Source of the DNA: Sorex araneus | Lineage: Eukaryota; Chordata; Mammalia; Eulipotyphla; Soricidae | DNA length: 64,000 nt | Reading direction: 5' to 3' | Assembly (NCBI RefSeq): GCF_027595985.1 | Contig: NC_073302.1 | Span: 276,732,617-276,796,616 of the forward strand | Shown here: positions 47,009 to 59,687 of the stretch, one piece after another | Layout of the letters: the number at the start of each line of letters is the position of its first letter | Position numbering within the stretch: position 1 is the first letter of the stretch | Notes under the pieces: generated by a model | Databases searched by the model: none | Told to the model about the DNA's origin: nothing | What the model saw: only the letters and a program-made list of their open reading frames with translations | Made by a program: the position numbers and the translations under genes

Positions 47009-47258
47009 GTCACTCTCACTGTCACTGTCATCCCATTGCTCATCAATTTGCTTGAGCGGGCACCAGTAGCGTCTTCGTTGTGATACTTGTTGTTACTGTT
47101 TTTGGAATATCAAATATGCCATGGGTAGCTTGCCAGGTTCTGCCATGTGGGTGGGATACTCTTGGTATCTTGCTGGGCTCTCCAAGAGGGAGGAGGAATT
47201 GAACTTGGGTCAGCCGCATGCAAGGCAAACACCCTACCTGCTGTGCTATCACTCCAGC
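47009..47258 (-). mobile_element. Type B SINE with duplications
   Basis: Full-length reverse copy; the tail carries CACTCT/CACTGT repeats. Duplications acaaaagatatatt (46995-47008) and acaagggatatatt (47259-47272) differ at two positions. Confidence 0.94.
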
Positions 47259-47496
47259 ACAAGGGATATATTAGGGATTTAAAAAAAAAGTTAATTTTGT
47301 TTGCACAGACCTAATGGGTGTGTCATTTCTCACTGGAAATGTACAGCATAGAAACAGACATTTTAGAGACTTGGTAAGAAATTTGGGAGATTAAGCAAAA
47401 ATTATTAATTAGAAACTGTATTTACATACAATTCATAAAAAATATTCAGAGTTTATTTGCTAGACAAAAACAGATCTTAGAAACCAAATTTAATTT

Positions 47497-47638
47497 TTTC
47501 AGGGCCAGCCCAACATTGCACAAAGACTCTTCTCTACGGGTTCGTTTATGGCCGGGCTCAGGGGACCGAATGGTGTGCCAGGGATCAAATCAGAGCTCGC
47601 TGTGTGTAAGGTTAGCCCTTTCTCTTCTTTATCATCCT
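47497..47638 (-). mobile_element. Old type A SINE
   Basis: Reverse copy: gctcaggggaccgaatggtg, agggatcaaatcagagctcg, gtaaggttagccctttctct. Confidence 0.7.
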
Positions 47639-48861
47639 GCAACTCCCAGAAGCCCTATTCTTTCTAGTTAATGAACCCCTACTTCTAGTTACGGGCAGGA
47701 ACTTGTTGGTTTCCTGCTTTTAACAAGGCATATACGTGGAACAAGCATCAATCTTGAATCTGCTATTCCTAGATTCCCTTCAAAACAAAATAATGCATAT
47801 ATTATTTCAACACAGCCTAGGCTATGTGGCTTTGGTTTAGACACCTAGATAAAGGATTTGTAGCCACGGCACAATGTCACTCAGAACTGACATAATTGGT
47901 AGTTCTCGACATCCTATGTAAATCCATACATTTTGGCTTGCAACAATACCACATTTCTGCAACTTCTCAGTATGAGCCTCTGCCTTTTCATCCTCCATTT
48001 TATCGCCACACTCTGCTTCTGTTTTCTTGCTGCTCCTATCCAAGCATAGTACGTGTTTTGCTCCGAGGTTGTGACCATTTGTGTTTTCTTTACTAACCAA
48101 CTGTAATTAAAATAACTAATATATTGTTAAGTATTTAAATGCTTGGTACTGAGTTTTATGTTATAATTCCGTTAGTAACTAAAAATGTCTGTAACATATA
48201 CTGGCCATTTGGAGAAATTCACGCGGAGAAACAAAAACCTTTCCAAGGAAACAAACATAGAAAAGAAAACCCAAATTCTATCACAGAATCTCTGTTCTAG
48301 AGTTTCTGTGATTAAAATTCATAGAAAGTACATTAGACAGTAACTTTCTATCAGATACATATTTAGTTACATATTTAGCTAATTACTTAACATGTTCAAG
48401 GTCTTTTTCAAGTGTCACCTTATCAGAGCAACTTGTTCTTTAGTATATGGTAATCATCTCTTTTCTTACCAGACATTTCTCACTTATGTACCCAAAAAAG
48501 TGCCTGATAAATAATGAGAACTAAAACTAGTCATCAAACCAATACAAAAACAAGTTAAAAGTCAGGTTTGAATCTGCTTTGCAATATAAATTTTTGATCA
48601 TATTATTTTGCTAAAACTGTTATTTAAAAATTAATTTACATTTTCTTATCCACATATTATTTATCTTCTGGAGCTTGAGTAAGTTTTAAGAATTTTAGAT
48701 ATAGAAGATTTTTTCCAAACCATGTATTATACTTGGTGAACAAATACCACTTAAGTGCACCGAATTATCTTTAACAACTTTTAGTGAAACAATTAATATT
48801 AATAATGTAAATAGAATCACATTAGAAGGTGATTTAACATCTCTACCATATTTCCTTATAT
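47639..48861. other. Unassigned; short reverse ORF at 47837-48100
   Basis: An 87-codon minus-strand frame (47837-48100) is hydrophilic in its first half (KKTEAECGDKMEDEKAEAH). I do not recognise it as a known protein or repeat. The surroundings are GC-richer than average. It could be a fragment of an old DNA transposon or a retrocopy, or chance. Confidence 0.35.
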
Positions 48862-48875
48862 AAATGGACTTAATG

Positions 48876-49053
48876 CTGGGACTGGAGTAATAGCACGGCG
48901 GGTAGGGCATTTGCCTTGCACAGGGTCGACCTAGGTTCTATTCCTAGCACTCCATATGGCCCCCAAGCACCGCCAGGATTAATTTTTGAGTGCATTAGCC
49001 AGGAATAACCTCTGTGCATTGCTGGGTCTTACCCAAAAAAGCAAAAAAAATAA
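48876..49053 (+). mobile_element. Type A SINE with 14-bp duplications
   Basis: Full-length with head gggactggagtaatagcacg, B box ctaggttctattcc and an A-rich tail. Exact duplications aaatggacttaatg at 48862-48875 and 49054-49067. Confidence 0.96.
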
Positions 49054-49292
49054 AAATGGACTTAATGTCACCAACGTTTATATCATATATCTTCATGTGT
49101 TGTGGTTCATTGTATCATGGTCCATTTGCAACATGTAAAACTATATTACATCTTAATACACACAAAAAATATTTTCTCTTCCTGTATGGAACATTTGTTT
49201 TAAGTCAAACTTTCTAGACTTTATTTAACTCACTGAAATTCCACAGTGAGAAACAATTCTAAGTTGATTTTAATACAAAAAGAAAGGTATTT

Positions 49293-49462
49293 TTGCATGT
49301 GGCCGACCTGAGTTTGATTCCTCCGTCCATCTCGGAGAGCCGGGCAAGCCACCGAGAATATCCTGCCCACATGGCAGATCCTGGAAAGCTACCCATGGCG
49401 TATTCAATATGTTTCCCGCTCAAGAAAATTGATGAGCAACGGGAGGACAGTGATAGTGATTT
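49293..49462 (+). mobile_element. Type B SINE lacking 5' head and part of the tail junction
   Basis: Starts within the head (gcatgtggccgacctgagtt), keeps the body, then jumps from caatatg to the tail (cccgctcaagaaaattgatg), losing about 45 bp. Ends gacagtgatagtgat. Confidence 0.85.
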
Positions 49463-49649
49463 TTGAAGGAAAAATGATAGACCTCTCAGGCATAGAAAAC
49501 ATTAAATGATAAAAATATAGCAGACTCTAAGAAAAGACTACTAAGACTGTAAAAAAAATTCATAATTGCTTTTTAAAAGGTCAAAGAACTAGTTTTAAAT
49601 AAGCTACAAGTATAATATATAACCCGTGTATTTACTAACATATAAAATA

Positions 49650-49819
49650 GGGGCTGGAGTGATAGCACAGCAGCTAGGGCGTTTGCCCTGCACGTGGCCA
49701 ACCCGGGTTTGATTCCCAGTATCCCAGTATCCCTGAGTATCCCTGAGCACCACCAGGAATAATTTCTGAGTGCAAAGCCTGGAGTAACCCCTGCACATCA
49801 CCAGGTGTGACCCCAAAAG

Positions 49820-49853
<34 letters not shown>

Positions 49854-49864
49854 CATGTAAATAT
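49650..49864 (+). mobile_element. Type A SINE whose tail became (TA)n
   Basis: Full-length head and 3' half; a small duplication gtatcccagtatcc is inside. The A-rich tail is replaced by about 14 TA units (49822-49851). Duplications atataaaata at 49640-49649 and 49865-49874, although these are AT-rich. Confidence 0.9.
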
Positions 49865-50177
49865 ATATAAAATAGAGACAAACAAAAATTAAGAATGAGG
49901 AAATATAAGAAGAAAAATAGTTTTATAAGAATAATGTGTTTAAGATTAAAGATGAATTTGATAATTTTATGGGATACAATACCAAAAAATAAAAATCTAA
50001 GCAGAAACCAAAAGGAAAAATTTCTCTGCAGTTAATGAACAGTTTCATAATTTAGAGTTCAAGATATTCACATGAACTTTGCTTTAAGCAAAGTTATGAA
50101 TTAAGCACTTTATATAGAAATAATATTTAATTAGGTTTAGGAAAACTGAGAGGACTTGGGTGAAAATTTTTCAACTT

Positions 50178-50285
50178 TGATATGACAAAAACAGTAATAA
50201 CAAGTCTCAGAAGAATGGAGCCGTTACTGGTGCCTGCTGGAGCAAATCGATGAGCAACGGGATGACAGTGCTGTAGTGCTACTCT
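50178..50285 (+). mobile_element. Type B SINE, 3' part only
   Basis: tgatatgacaaaaacagtaa then aatggagccgttactggtgc to gatgacagtgctgtagtgct. 5' truncated, as expected of incomplete reverse transcription. Confidence 0.88.
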
Positions 50286-50317
50286 AATGTACTTTTAAAA
50301 GTCAACATAATTTTTGC

Positions 50318-50500
50318 AGAAGGGCAGAGAAATAATACAGAAGGCAAAGCACTTGACTTTCAAGCAACCAGCCCCTGTTCAAATCCCTGATACCTAATAC
50401 AGTCCTCCCTTACTCCAACTACTGTCATTCACTCCTGAGCACAAAGCCAGTCAATAACAGCCTCTGAGCATCACTGGGTGTGGCACAAATTCACCTTCTT
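50318..50500 (+). mobile_element. Old type A SINE
   Basis: aagggcagagaaataataca head; cacaaagccagtcaataaca and gagcatcactgggtgtggca 3' half. Confidence 0.75.
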
Positions 50501-51879
50501 CCTGCCTAAAAAACATAGGTGACATAATTTTCCTGACAAAGATAGAAAGAAAGGAAATACTACAAAGGGATCTTAATCATGTCACTTCTTCTGGTACTAA
50601 AACATGTACAAAGCCATTTTGCCACATTTTATTTCAAACCATCAATTTTGGTGAAACATATGCACATTTATAACAAGTAGTATTGACATTCCACAGTCAT
50701 AGAATATGCATCTCATCAGGTTTTAGACATACTTCTAAACTGTTTCCCCAATAAAAGTCATTGCATTTTCACACAATGAATTTCATAGTGAAACCCCATA
50801 GTGTAATGGGAGTGTATAATTGCATAAATATATGAAAAATATATTAAATTTCAGGCTAAAATTTTATGAATACATACTGAAGAAGGCAGAGATTATATTT
50901 GAATTTTTAGAAAATCATATAGACATTACCAAAACTACTCTTTATGCAGAAGACAGAGTTGATGGATGTCAATCATCTAGAAAGGAGCAAAGGGGCTTTC
51001 AGGTCTACTAGCAGTATTGTAATACTGTTTCTAATTATGTGAGTGCAAGTTGTGTGATTTCAATGGTTAAAATTTAATTGACTATAACTTTAGTTACTTC
51101 ATAAATATATTTAAAATCTAAGATGCCTATTTGAGCTTACATATATCTGTAAATAAATATTTTAATTCAAAAGTAAATCCTAACCATATGTGATGTTTGT
51201 ATAATCAAAAAAAAGTCATCATTCGAAAATACTTAAATAAAATTTAATGTACACCATATTGGATAAACATAAAAAATATTCATCAATTAAGATAAATATT
51301 TTATAGAGTTAATAGCTACTTCTAATTTTAATGGATTTAATTTGTATTTATACACATATAAGTCATTTATTCTCTGTAATTTAAAAACTATTGGAGAAGT
51401 AAGCTTTAGAAAAGTTATCTCAACAGAAGCCAGCATGTTTCAAAGTATCATATATTCCTGAAATACCTTCATATTTCTACACAGAAGGGAAATTCACAAA
51501 ATAAGAATTTTAAAGACAGTAATTAGCCTTAGGGGAATTCACTACTTTCATGTTCAGCTGCCAAATGAGGTATGATAAAATTATACTTTTCAGAACTTCC
51601 ACAAATGACAAAGAAAAATGAACCCAAAATAAATAAATTTTATGAAATACCATTTTATCAAGCCAGAACCATGATCATTATGTAAAACACAACAAAACAT
51701 ACTACCTGGTAGACAGTTGATTTGATACTCAGTGATATTACACTAAGATAAGCTGACATATTTTACTAGTATTATTAATTTAAAATGATTCCAATGTCCA
51801 TTATACCAAATTATATGTGAAGTATAGTGATGCATATGCTTGTATAATTTGAAAATTATTGTTATTATTATTATTAATC
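50501..51879. other. Unassigned AT-rich sequence
   Basis: No gene or recognised repeat in about 1.4 kb. Confidence 0.5.
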
Positions 51880-52285
51880 TCCTGCCCTGTGAAAGGCTGT
51901 CTTCACTAGGGTCCTTAGGAGGAGGGCGTGTTGAGTCTCCCTCCCAATCCCAAGCAAAGCTCCGACAGCCCAAAACCTCCAGAACCCAGCTGCATCCATT
52001 CCCAAGGCCACTGTCAAATGCTCCAATGAGCCTCATGCTTGAAGAAAACGTCAGCGGAACCTAGGTATGCAGGACCCATGGGTGAGATCTCCAAGCCTGC
52101 TCGGATCAGGACTTGACCTCCTCCACCCAGATCCCCAGTTTTCTAGTAGCTTGGGAGCCACACCACAAACTTGCTCCGGGTGCCATATAATCTCATCAAT
52201 GTCTGATGAATGGGGATGTTACTGGTGCCCGCTCAAGCAAATTGAAGATCAAAGGGATGACAAGTGATACAAGTGATACATTCAT
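51880..52285 (+). mobile_element. Short composite: U unit joined to RTE tail
   Basis: U unit (51885-52200) with gagatctccaagcctgctcg and ccccagttttctagtagctt, then directly the RTE tail (gaatggggatgttactggtg, gatgacaagtgatacaagtg). The SINE-B-like body is missing here. In frame, the tail reads CYWCPLKQIEDQRDDK, the RTE ORF2 C terminus, and its terminal repeat is the same as that of the LINE at 8940-8955. Confidence 0.85.
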
Positions 52286-52686
52286 GACTTGTATCTATCA
52301 TCCTTAAGCTTGATTGTAATCATCCTAGGAATAAATTAAGAGTGAACTGGTATAACATATATATATATATCACAAGATTGTTTTATAGTATTTATATCTA
52401 TATCCAGTTAAACAACTCTCAGCAATTTTAAAATAGCACCTTCATTATGAAATATTTGTTGCCTGTATTATATAATTTCAGAAATGCATATTATATGAAT
52501 TTCAAAAAAAATAATAATCATAGACACAGTGAACTAATTGTCAGATGTGGAGATGGTGGTAAGTGATAGTGAAAAAGTTGCTTGCAAATTATGCATTCAA
52601 CTCATTGAGCTATTTCTCTAATTATCAGTGGAATATATTTTTCCTTCTTGAAGATTATTTATTTATTTAATTTTCTTGACTTTAAA
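52286..52686. other. Unassigned AT-rich sequence
   Basis: A short TA run at 52360-52370; nothing else recognised. Confidence 0.5.
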
Positions 52687-52697
52687 AATAATGGGCA

Positions 52698-52849
52698 GGG
52701 GCTGGAGAGATAGCACAGCGGGTAGGGCATTTCCCTTGCACCCGGCTGACCTGGGTTCAATTCCCAGCATCCCATATGGCATATGGTCCCCCGACAACCG
52801 CCAGGAGTAAGCCCTGAGCATTGCCGGGTGTTACCCAAAAAGAAAAAAT
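52698..52849 (+). mobile_element. Type A SINE with 11-bp duplications
   Basis: Head ggggctggagagatagcaca, B box ctgggttcaattccc. One of the two internal 'caggagtaa' blocks is missing, which shortens the copy. Exact duplications aataatgggca at 52687-52697 and 52850-52860. Confidence 0.95.
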
Positions 52850-53279
52850 AATAATGGGCATATTGTTGTTTCAAATTCTATATCTATGCCTTATGTAATA
52901 AAGTCACATATGGCACATTTGGGATATTTAAACAGAACTATAATTAAAACTTAATTGCATATTTCTTTTCTTAGTTTTCTTGTCTCTAATGTTTTATCAT
53001 TATGCCAAATTGAAGTTTATAAGCTCTATAAGAAAAAATCATATACATTTATTTCCATTTCTTTCTCTTTAATTTACATTTTAACTAGGACTCAAGGTGA
53101 TAATGTTAGATTTTAAGATTACAACTTTTTGGATAATAAATGGCCTCCTTTTCCCTTTGCTCCTCGCTTATGTAAGAATAGATAGACACTCAGAATGTTA
53201 AAATTCAAAGCTATTAATATTAATATCTCAACCCAAACACAATGGACTTCAAAATGTACTTGTAATTCTTGACCTCCCT

Positions 53280-53419
53280 TATTCTGGTATTCCATTCAGT
53301 TCTGTGCTCAGATGTCACTTGTTGCAGTGCTCAGGGGACCATATTCTGTGTGGGGGTTCAAACTTGGGTCAGTAATGAAAAATAAGTGCCTTATCCCCGG
53401 TACTATCTCTTCAACCCTA
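53280..53419 (-). mobile_element. Old type A SINE
   Basis: Reverse copy: cagtgctcaggggaccatat, ttcaaacttgggtcagt, cggtactatctcttcaaccc. Confidence 0.75.
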
Positions 53420-54767
53420 GTTTCTAGTTCCTTATCTTACAATCTTTATATTATCTTACAATCTTTATATCATAGATGCTGTGGTAATTAATAGTACCTT
53501 TATGTTAGTATAAGTTTAGTGAATTCACCTTAACCCCATAGAATCTCATCATCAAGTTCATGTGTTTTTAAAGATGTTATCTTGATTATAGATTCATTTG
53601 GCACCCCTAAAAACAATTCTACTATATAAGCCTTGTGAATCTTTTTTTAATTACCACTAGTCAGTGTTATCACCCAATTTCAGATATATAATAAAAGATC
53701 CCACAATTTACAGACACTTTCAATGAAGATTAGAAACTTGGGAATTTAGTGTATCCCGTAATTAATTGAGTAAAATTGGCTAGTTAGGTTACACTGTATG
53801 TTTCATTGAATTTGGAAAGCATGAATTTTGGGGGAAATCAATCCTCATAGTTTTAAGTTGTGGAGAGTAGCATAGGTTAGCAAATAGGTAGAAAATGATT
53901 GAATTATACACTATTTTTTTGATCATGATATAAACTGGGCACATTTTCCTTGATCCTGAGTTTAAACCTGGCACCATAAAACAACAACAACAACAATTTC
54001 TCATAGTTAAAGATAATAAAGAAATATCATCCAAAGTCAAAAATTATATATACTCACTAGGAATAGATCTGTGAGGTCTGAGAAATACAACAATATAACA
54101 ATTGGGAACTTTATTTTAACAACATTTATTTTATCCTGAATATCCATCAAAGAACTAACTATACTGAGTATCTTAAATTGCAGTATATCCAGCCAAGAAT
54201 TAGAAAATCAAGATATTTTAAATCATTGCAGCTATATTGGTATTTCAAAATAACATTTTTTTGCATCATGTCAGACAGATGAATCATTATTTGTTCTTCA
54301 GATTTTCTAAGGTGGTTTCCAAGTTAGGATATTAAAGAGTCTGATCCTCCCTTGATTATAAATTAAAATGTATAGTTTTAATTGATAGTTTGCAACAACT
54401 TCAGGCTTTTTGAGAATAATACTTGACTCAAAGCCCTAAGAAAAATTATCTATATGTCTTTTTCTAAATAAGGAAGCAGATTTCAAAATGCATACTAAAA
54501 GGAATATTGAATGAGACTTCAGTAATAAAATCACTTTAACCCAAGTAAATTAAATAATATATACCAAACATTGTTATAAAGTGCAGACATGCATTTAATA
54601 TGGGCAGAGGGGAACTGAAGAAAAACTAAGATAATGTTGGAAGAAAATATATTAATATATAAACCAATTTGTCTTTGTGTGATGTTGATGTGATTTGAAT
54701 TCCTGAATTGACATGGGTCCAGAATACTGCTTTTAGAAAACCATTCTCTATCATGGCAAACTTGAAT
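53420..54767. other. Unassigned AT-rich sequence
   Basis: A tandem pair of a cttacaatctttatatta-like block lies at 53434-53470, and a CAA repeat at 53982-53994. No gene. Confidence 0.5.
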
Positions 54768-54783
54768 CCTGGCTCATCTTTTT

Positions 54784-54969
54784 TTTTTGTTTGTTTGTTT
54801 TTTTTTTTTTTTTGGTCACACCCGGCGATGCACAGGGGTTACTCCTGGCTCTTTCACTCAGAAATTACCCCTGGCGGTGCTCAGGGGACCATATGGGATG
54901 CTGGGATTAGAACCTGGGTCGGCCGAGTGCAAGGCAAACGCCCTACCCGCTGTGCTATCGCTCCAGCCC
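54784..54969 (-). mobile_element. Type A SINE with 16-bp duplications
   Basis: Reverse, near consensus: long poly(T), ggtcacacccggcgatgcac, gggattagaacctgggtcgg, tgctatcgctccagccc. Exact duplications cctggctcatcttttt at 54768-54783 and 54970-54985. Confidence 0.97.
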
Positions 54970-54985
54970 CCTGGCTCATCTTTTT

Positions 54986-57026
54986 CATTGATTTTCTTGA
55001 GCAAGTAGAATTAGTTTAGTTTTCCTTTTTATGTAAATGAGCATCTCACAGACTACCTTATGGAATGAAAACACAAAGAAATGACAGATAAAGTCATTCC
55101 AACTGCTAATAATTATAAAATAATGCATATAGTTATATTTCAAATTGTCTAGTACCAAATTTCTTAAATTATGGGTTACAATTCATGTAGTTTTCTGAAA
55201 GCTGAAAAATATCTTAAACTTTTGCTTTGAAATAAATAATTTTATTACATAATATTAGTACATGTTTTATCTATTTATATACTACATAATATATTAACAT
55301 GTATAATATATTAACATATTATATCTTATACCCAGGAATGAAAAAATGTCTTTGATAAAAGGGGTTAGCAAGCTGAAAAACATTCAAAATTCCCTGATGT
55401 AGCAAACACCTACCAACGTCAAATCTACGTAATCCATTTTAATACCTCATTACTAATTGTATAGTAGGATAACTTCACTAACTCCAGAAACCAAGTTTTT
55501 AATGTTAAAATGGTAGAAATATCAATTATCTTATACCCAGGATCTACCATAAGTAAATAACTATATTGATACTTGTTTTTATATAAATATGAATATTTTG
55601 GTTTAAAAAGTTACATGTTTTGATAGGGAAGCAAAAATAATCTGACAATTATGAGGGAAAGCATTATAGGATTCAGATTTTATGCAAACAGCAAATTAGG
55701 AAAGATAAATTAGGAAGTGACATAAGAAGATTTAAGAAAAGAACTATAATCAATCAAGCCTCTGAAGAATTTTAGGGTTTGAGTAAAATAATTCTTCATA
55801 TGACACTCAGAATTTTAAAAATATATTTGAAGACAGGATTTTCAATCAATCTTTTCTAAAGTGCTTATACAGAGAAGAGAATATATCTAGCTTAAACTGT
55901 TTTATTAAATTTGATGACATAAACTGCTATTAATAGAAAATAAATCAGATAAACTATGGTGTAAAGTAAATCTGAAATCCTGTGGAGCACAAAATTAACT
56001 GAGTGTGTTATTGAACCTGTAGTTTTAGTGCAAATATTAATCATTCAAATGTGTGAAAATCACTGCTGTTCACAGGGAACTCATCATCAATATGCCCTAC
56101 ACCTATTAAAAAACTGTCCTACCACATCATTCAAAGAGTCTAAGTGATAAATGTAGCTTATATTCTTGCATATTGCAAATCACAATAGATGATTTAGTAT
56201 TTTAATGCAGATTATGTCCAACACACCTCACTTTGCAAGACATGTCTTCTGTTATCTACTTAATTTGTTGTTGTCTAGCTCTAAAGCAAGATTAAAGAAG
56301 ACAGAGTTGCTAACTCTAGTATACTAATTATTTTATCATCACAAATTTAAAAAATATTTTATAAATGAAGTCTTTGAATGACTATTCATTCAAAAGAAGG
56401 GTAATATCATTATCACCTAAAGGTAATGCCAGCTTTTATATAACTTTTAAAAATGCCTATATGTTTATGAGACAAAGGTACTCCAATTGAATGCTCACTC
56501 AATGACATAAGAAATTTTTTTTTCTTTTCAATGTATTGACTTTTTTCTTATGGGTCCATAATTTACAAAATTATTTATAGTTGACTTTTAGACGTAGGAT
56601 TTTCTGGCACCAATTTTACAAGCAGCATAATCTTTCTTCCACCAATACTCTGAAGTGAAGGAAAATATATTTAGATATGATCATTTTAGAGTATTTTTAT
56701 TCAACAAAATGACAAGGCATGTCATAAATAGATCATTAAACTTTCATAGCACTTACAATTTCATAAATAAGAGCTTAGAGAATCAAAGTTTTGATCCAGA
56801 TAAGACAGGAAATGGCAGGAAAAGAAAGAAAAAATATTTCTTTCACCTGGAATCAGATGTTTTTTGTAGAGCTACTGGGATTCGAAATGCTACCTATTTG
56901 TGAGTGCTAAATGTGTTGTCCTTGGGTCTATTCTGCAAAGAGTGAATTTACTCAGAACTAGCCTACTTTAGAGCCACAGAGTGACAGAAAATGTACTGAA
57001 ATGTATAAAAAAAAAAAGAAAAGTAA
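54986..57026. other. Unassigned AT-rich sequence
   Basis: About 2 kb with no gene, RNA or recognised repeat. An open frame at 56655-56903 is not supported by any known motif. Confidence 0.5.
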
Positions 57027-57030
57027 AGTA

Positions 57031-57187
57031 AAGGTGGAGAGATATTACAGTGGGTAGTGTGTTTGCCTTGCAAGCTGCAGACCCAGGTTTGTTACCTGGT
57101 ACATCGTATAGTCCTCTGACCCCCATCAGGGGTGAGAAGTGAAGAGCAAGGATTAATCCCAAGTATACCCAGCTATGGTCCAAAACC
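57031..57187 (+). mobile_element. Old type A SINE
   Basis: ggtggagagatattacagtg head, cccaggtttgttacctggta B box, aaggattaatcccaagtata 3' half. Confidence 0.8.
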
Positions 57188-57215
57188 AAAACACAAAACA
57201 ATAGATAGAGACAGA

Positions 57216-57218
<3 letters not shown>

Positions 57219-57250
<32 letters not shown>
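57219..57250. repeat. (GA)n microsatellite
   Basis: Sixteen GA units just past the SINE tail at 57187. Confidence 0.95.
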
Positions 57251-57252
<2 letters not shown>

Positions 57253-59416
57253 CCATTAACAAAAAATGAGTGTGAAACATTCATGGATTTTTCGCATGAT
57301 TATATCAAATTCTTCAGAGGCTTGATTGATGACATAGTTCTTTTCTTAAATCTTCTCATGCTCAGAAATGCCACTTTCTAATTTATCTTTCCTAATTCTG
57401 TTGGTATAGGATCACTTGCCTAATTCTGTTGGTATAGAATCACTTTCCCTGTTGCAAGTGAGCTAGTTCTCACCAGGGTAGTCCTGTACTCTCCAGAGGT
57501 GCGAATTCACTGGGATTCTAAATGTTGAATTTTTGGATCTTAAGATCCTACATTCTTAGATGATTTGGTTCCAGGGAGTTTGTACCTAAGTATGCAAAGG
57601 TAATGGTTCTTTAAGCTTTCTCTACCCTCTTGTGTCAGAATCACCTGAACTGATAGAGGATGGATTATGTAGGAATTAGTAATTCCTTAAGATTGAAAAA
57701 AAAAAAAGCAAGAAAGCTTGTTGATGAACTAATTTTCCTCAAGTCTTTAAATCTAGAGTTTTGTTCGCTCTTCTATGGTATTGAGCATTTGAATCCAATT
57801 GCTAATATCTGTGAGTATTTAGCTAAATTTAAGGTTATTATCTGGCTATTTCCTTTGCTTTTATGAATTTCTGCAGTTTCAGAGTGATGACAAATTCATA
57901 TATATGATAAATTTTGCTAAATGCATGACACTGTATGAGAGGAACAAGAATTATGGAATGGAAAGCTATGTCATTAGGACATGATTAAAATTCATATATT
58001 TCATATGAATGTATATATATATATATATATATATATACCTAATGTTTGTCTTCTGTATACTAGTGGCAATATAAATAAAAATAATCCAAGCATTAAGAAC
58101 AAATTTCTATAGTAAGAACCTAATATAAAAAAAGGATACGTATAAATACAGCCAAAAAATGCTTAGAAAAAATTTATTGATCTTAATTAAATAATGAAAA
58201 CTTACTCTGCATCACACCATACAAATTTGCATTACAAAGGAAATTGCTTAAGAACAAAATCCTAAAATATATTTCAAAAGGGTTAGAATACTCAACTAAT
58301 TTAGGGAGAGGAAAGCAGCCTGAAAAAGAAACCTAATATTAGCAGCCTTTTATCTCTTTTAGAGGGGCTAAAAATAGTAATAATGTAGGTGTCTTGGGAG
58401 CTGACCCACTATTTTGACATTTACTCTTTTTATTTTTTCAGACTCTCACTTTGTTCTTTACCAAAACTAAATGATTGCTGAATACTTGTGTAAGATTCCC
58501 TCTGCAGAATTTTTCCTATGACTATAATTTACTCTTTGACTTTTAGAATCTATCATTGTTTTAAGAAGAACTTGATCATTCTTCTAGTCTTTTATAACAG
58601 AACTTCTTAAAACTTCAGTCAAAAGACACAAATCGAACAGTTTAATATTGTATTTGCTATTTTCCTACTTACAAGTAAAATGTGTGTTTTTATTGCTTTA
58701 CATTATGGAGATGTAAATTTTCTGTATATTTTAAATAAAAAAGTAATTTTTATTGAAATATGACAATAAAATTATGAATTAATAAATAATGCATTATAGA
58801 ATATATGCATTTTTAAAATCTTTGAACCAAATAAATAAAAGCAGGGTAAACCAAGCTTTACTTTTAGCAGTTTTCTTTTGCAGTAACTCTACTCTTATTT
58901 GCTCTTCAGCTTTATATAAATCTAACATAGATTTCTCTGCTTTATAATTCCAGCAAAACTATTTTAGAAAGACATTATTTCTTACTTTTCATTAAATGCA
59001 ATTAATATTCCTGTTGTATAGGATTAGTTTTGCACAATAGCATAAACTAATCTTTGTTAACCCCACCATTCACAGAATGATAAGAAAATGTCTATTTCTT
59101 AGAGAAAAAGTGAAAGCACAGATTTTATTTATGGAAACTAGTTATTTCAAGACTTAAATAATTTTTAGCTCTTAGTAATGAGTATAATAGAACAAATATA
59201 TAAATAGATGGATGAGTTTTAGGACAATTTAAAATATACTGACACATCTGTCACATGGAAAAGAGCAAAAATATCAAAATATTTGTGAAAACACTTCAAT
59301 TTTCCGTCTTCACAGTTTTATTTTATTAACGTAGGTCATGAAAACATTAAAATTATATGCTCCTGTTAATGCATAGGATATTATGTATTTTTATATTAAA
59401 GTGAATTATACAGATT
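57251..59416. other. Unassigned AT-rich sequence with (TA)n
   Basis: (TA)n at 58010-58037; a short direct repeat cctaattctgttggtatag at 57391 and 57419. No gene recognised. Confidence 0.5.
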
Positions 59417-59429
59417 AGTAAGGATGTAG

Positions 59430-59675
59430 CACTGTCATCCCATTGTTTATCGATTTGCTCAAGCAGGCACCAGTAACATTCCATTGTGAAACTTGTTATT
59501 ACTGTTTTGGGCACATCAAATACACCAACGATAGCTTCCCACAGATATCTGCTCTGCTATGTGGGCAGGCTACTCTCAGTAGCTTGCTGGACTCTCCAAG
59601 AGGGACATAGAAATCGAACCCAGGTTGGCCACGTGCAAGGCAAATGCCCTACCCCCTGTACTATCGCTCCAGCCC
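59430..59675 (-). mobile_element. Type B SINE with duplications
   Basis: Full-length reverse copy; head end tgtactatcgctccagccc is well preserved while the body is altered (ccacagatatctgctctgct). Duplications agtaaggat at 59417-59425 and 59679-59687. Confidence 0.92.
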
Positions 59676-59687
59676 ATCAGTAAGGAT

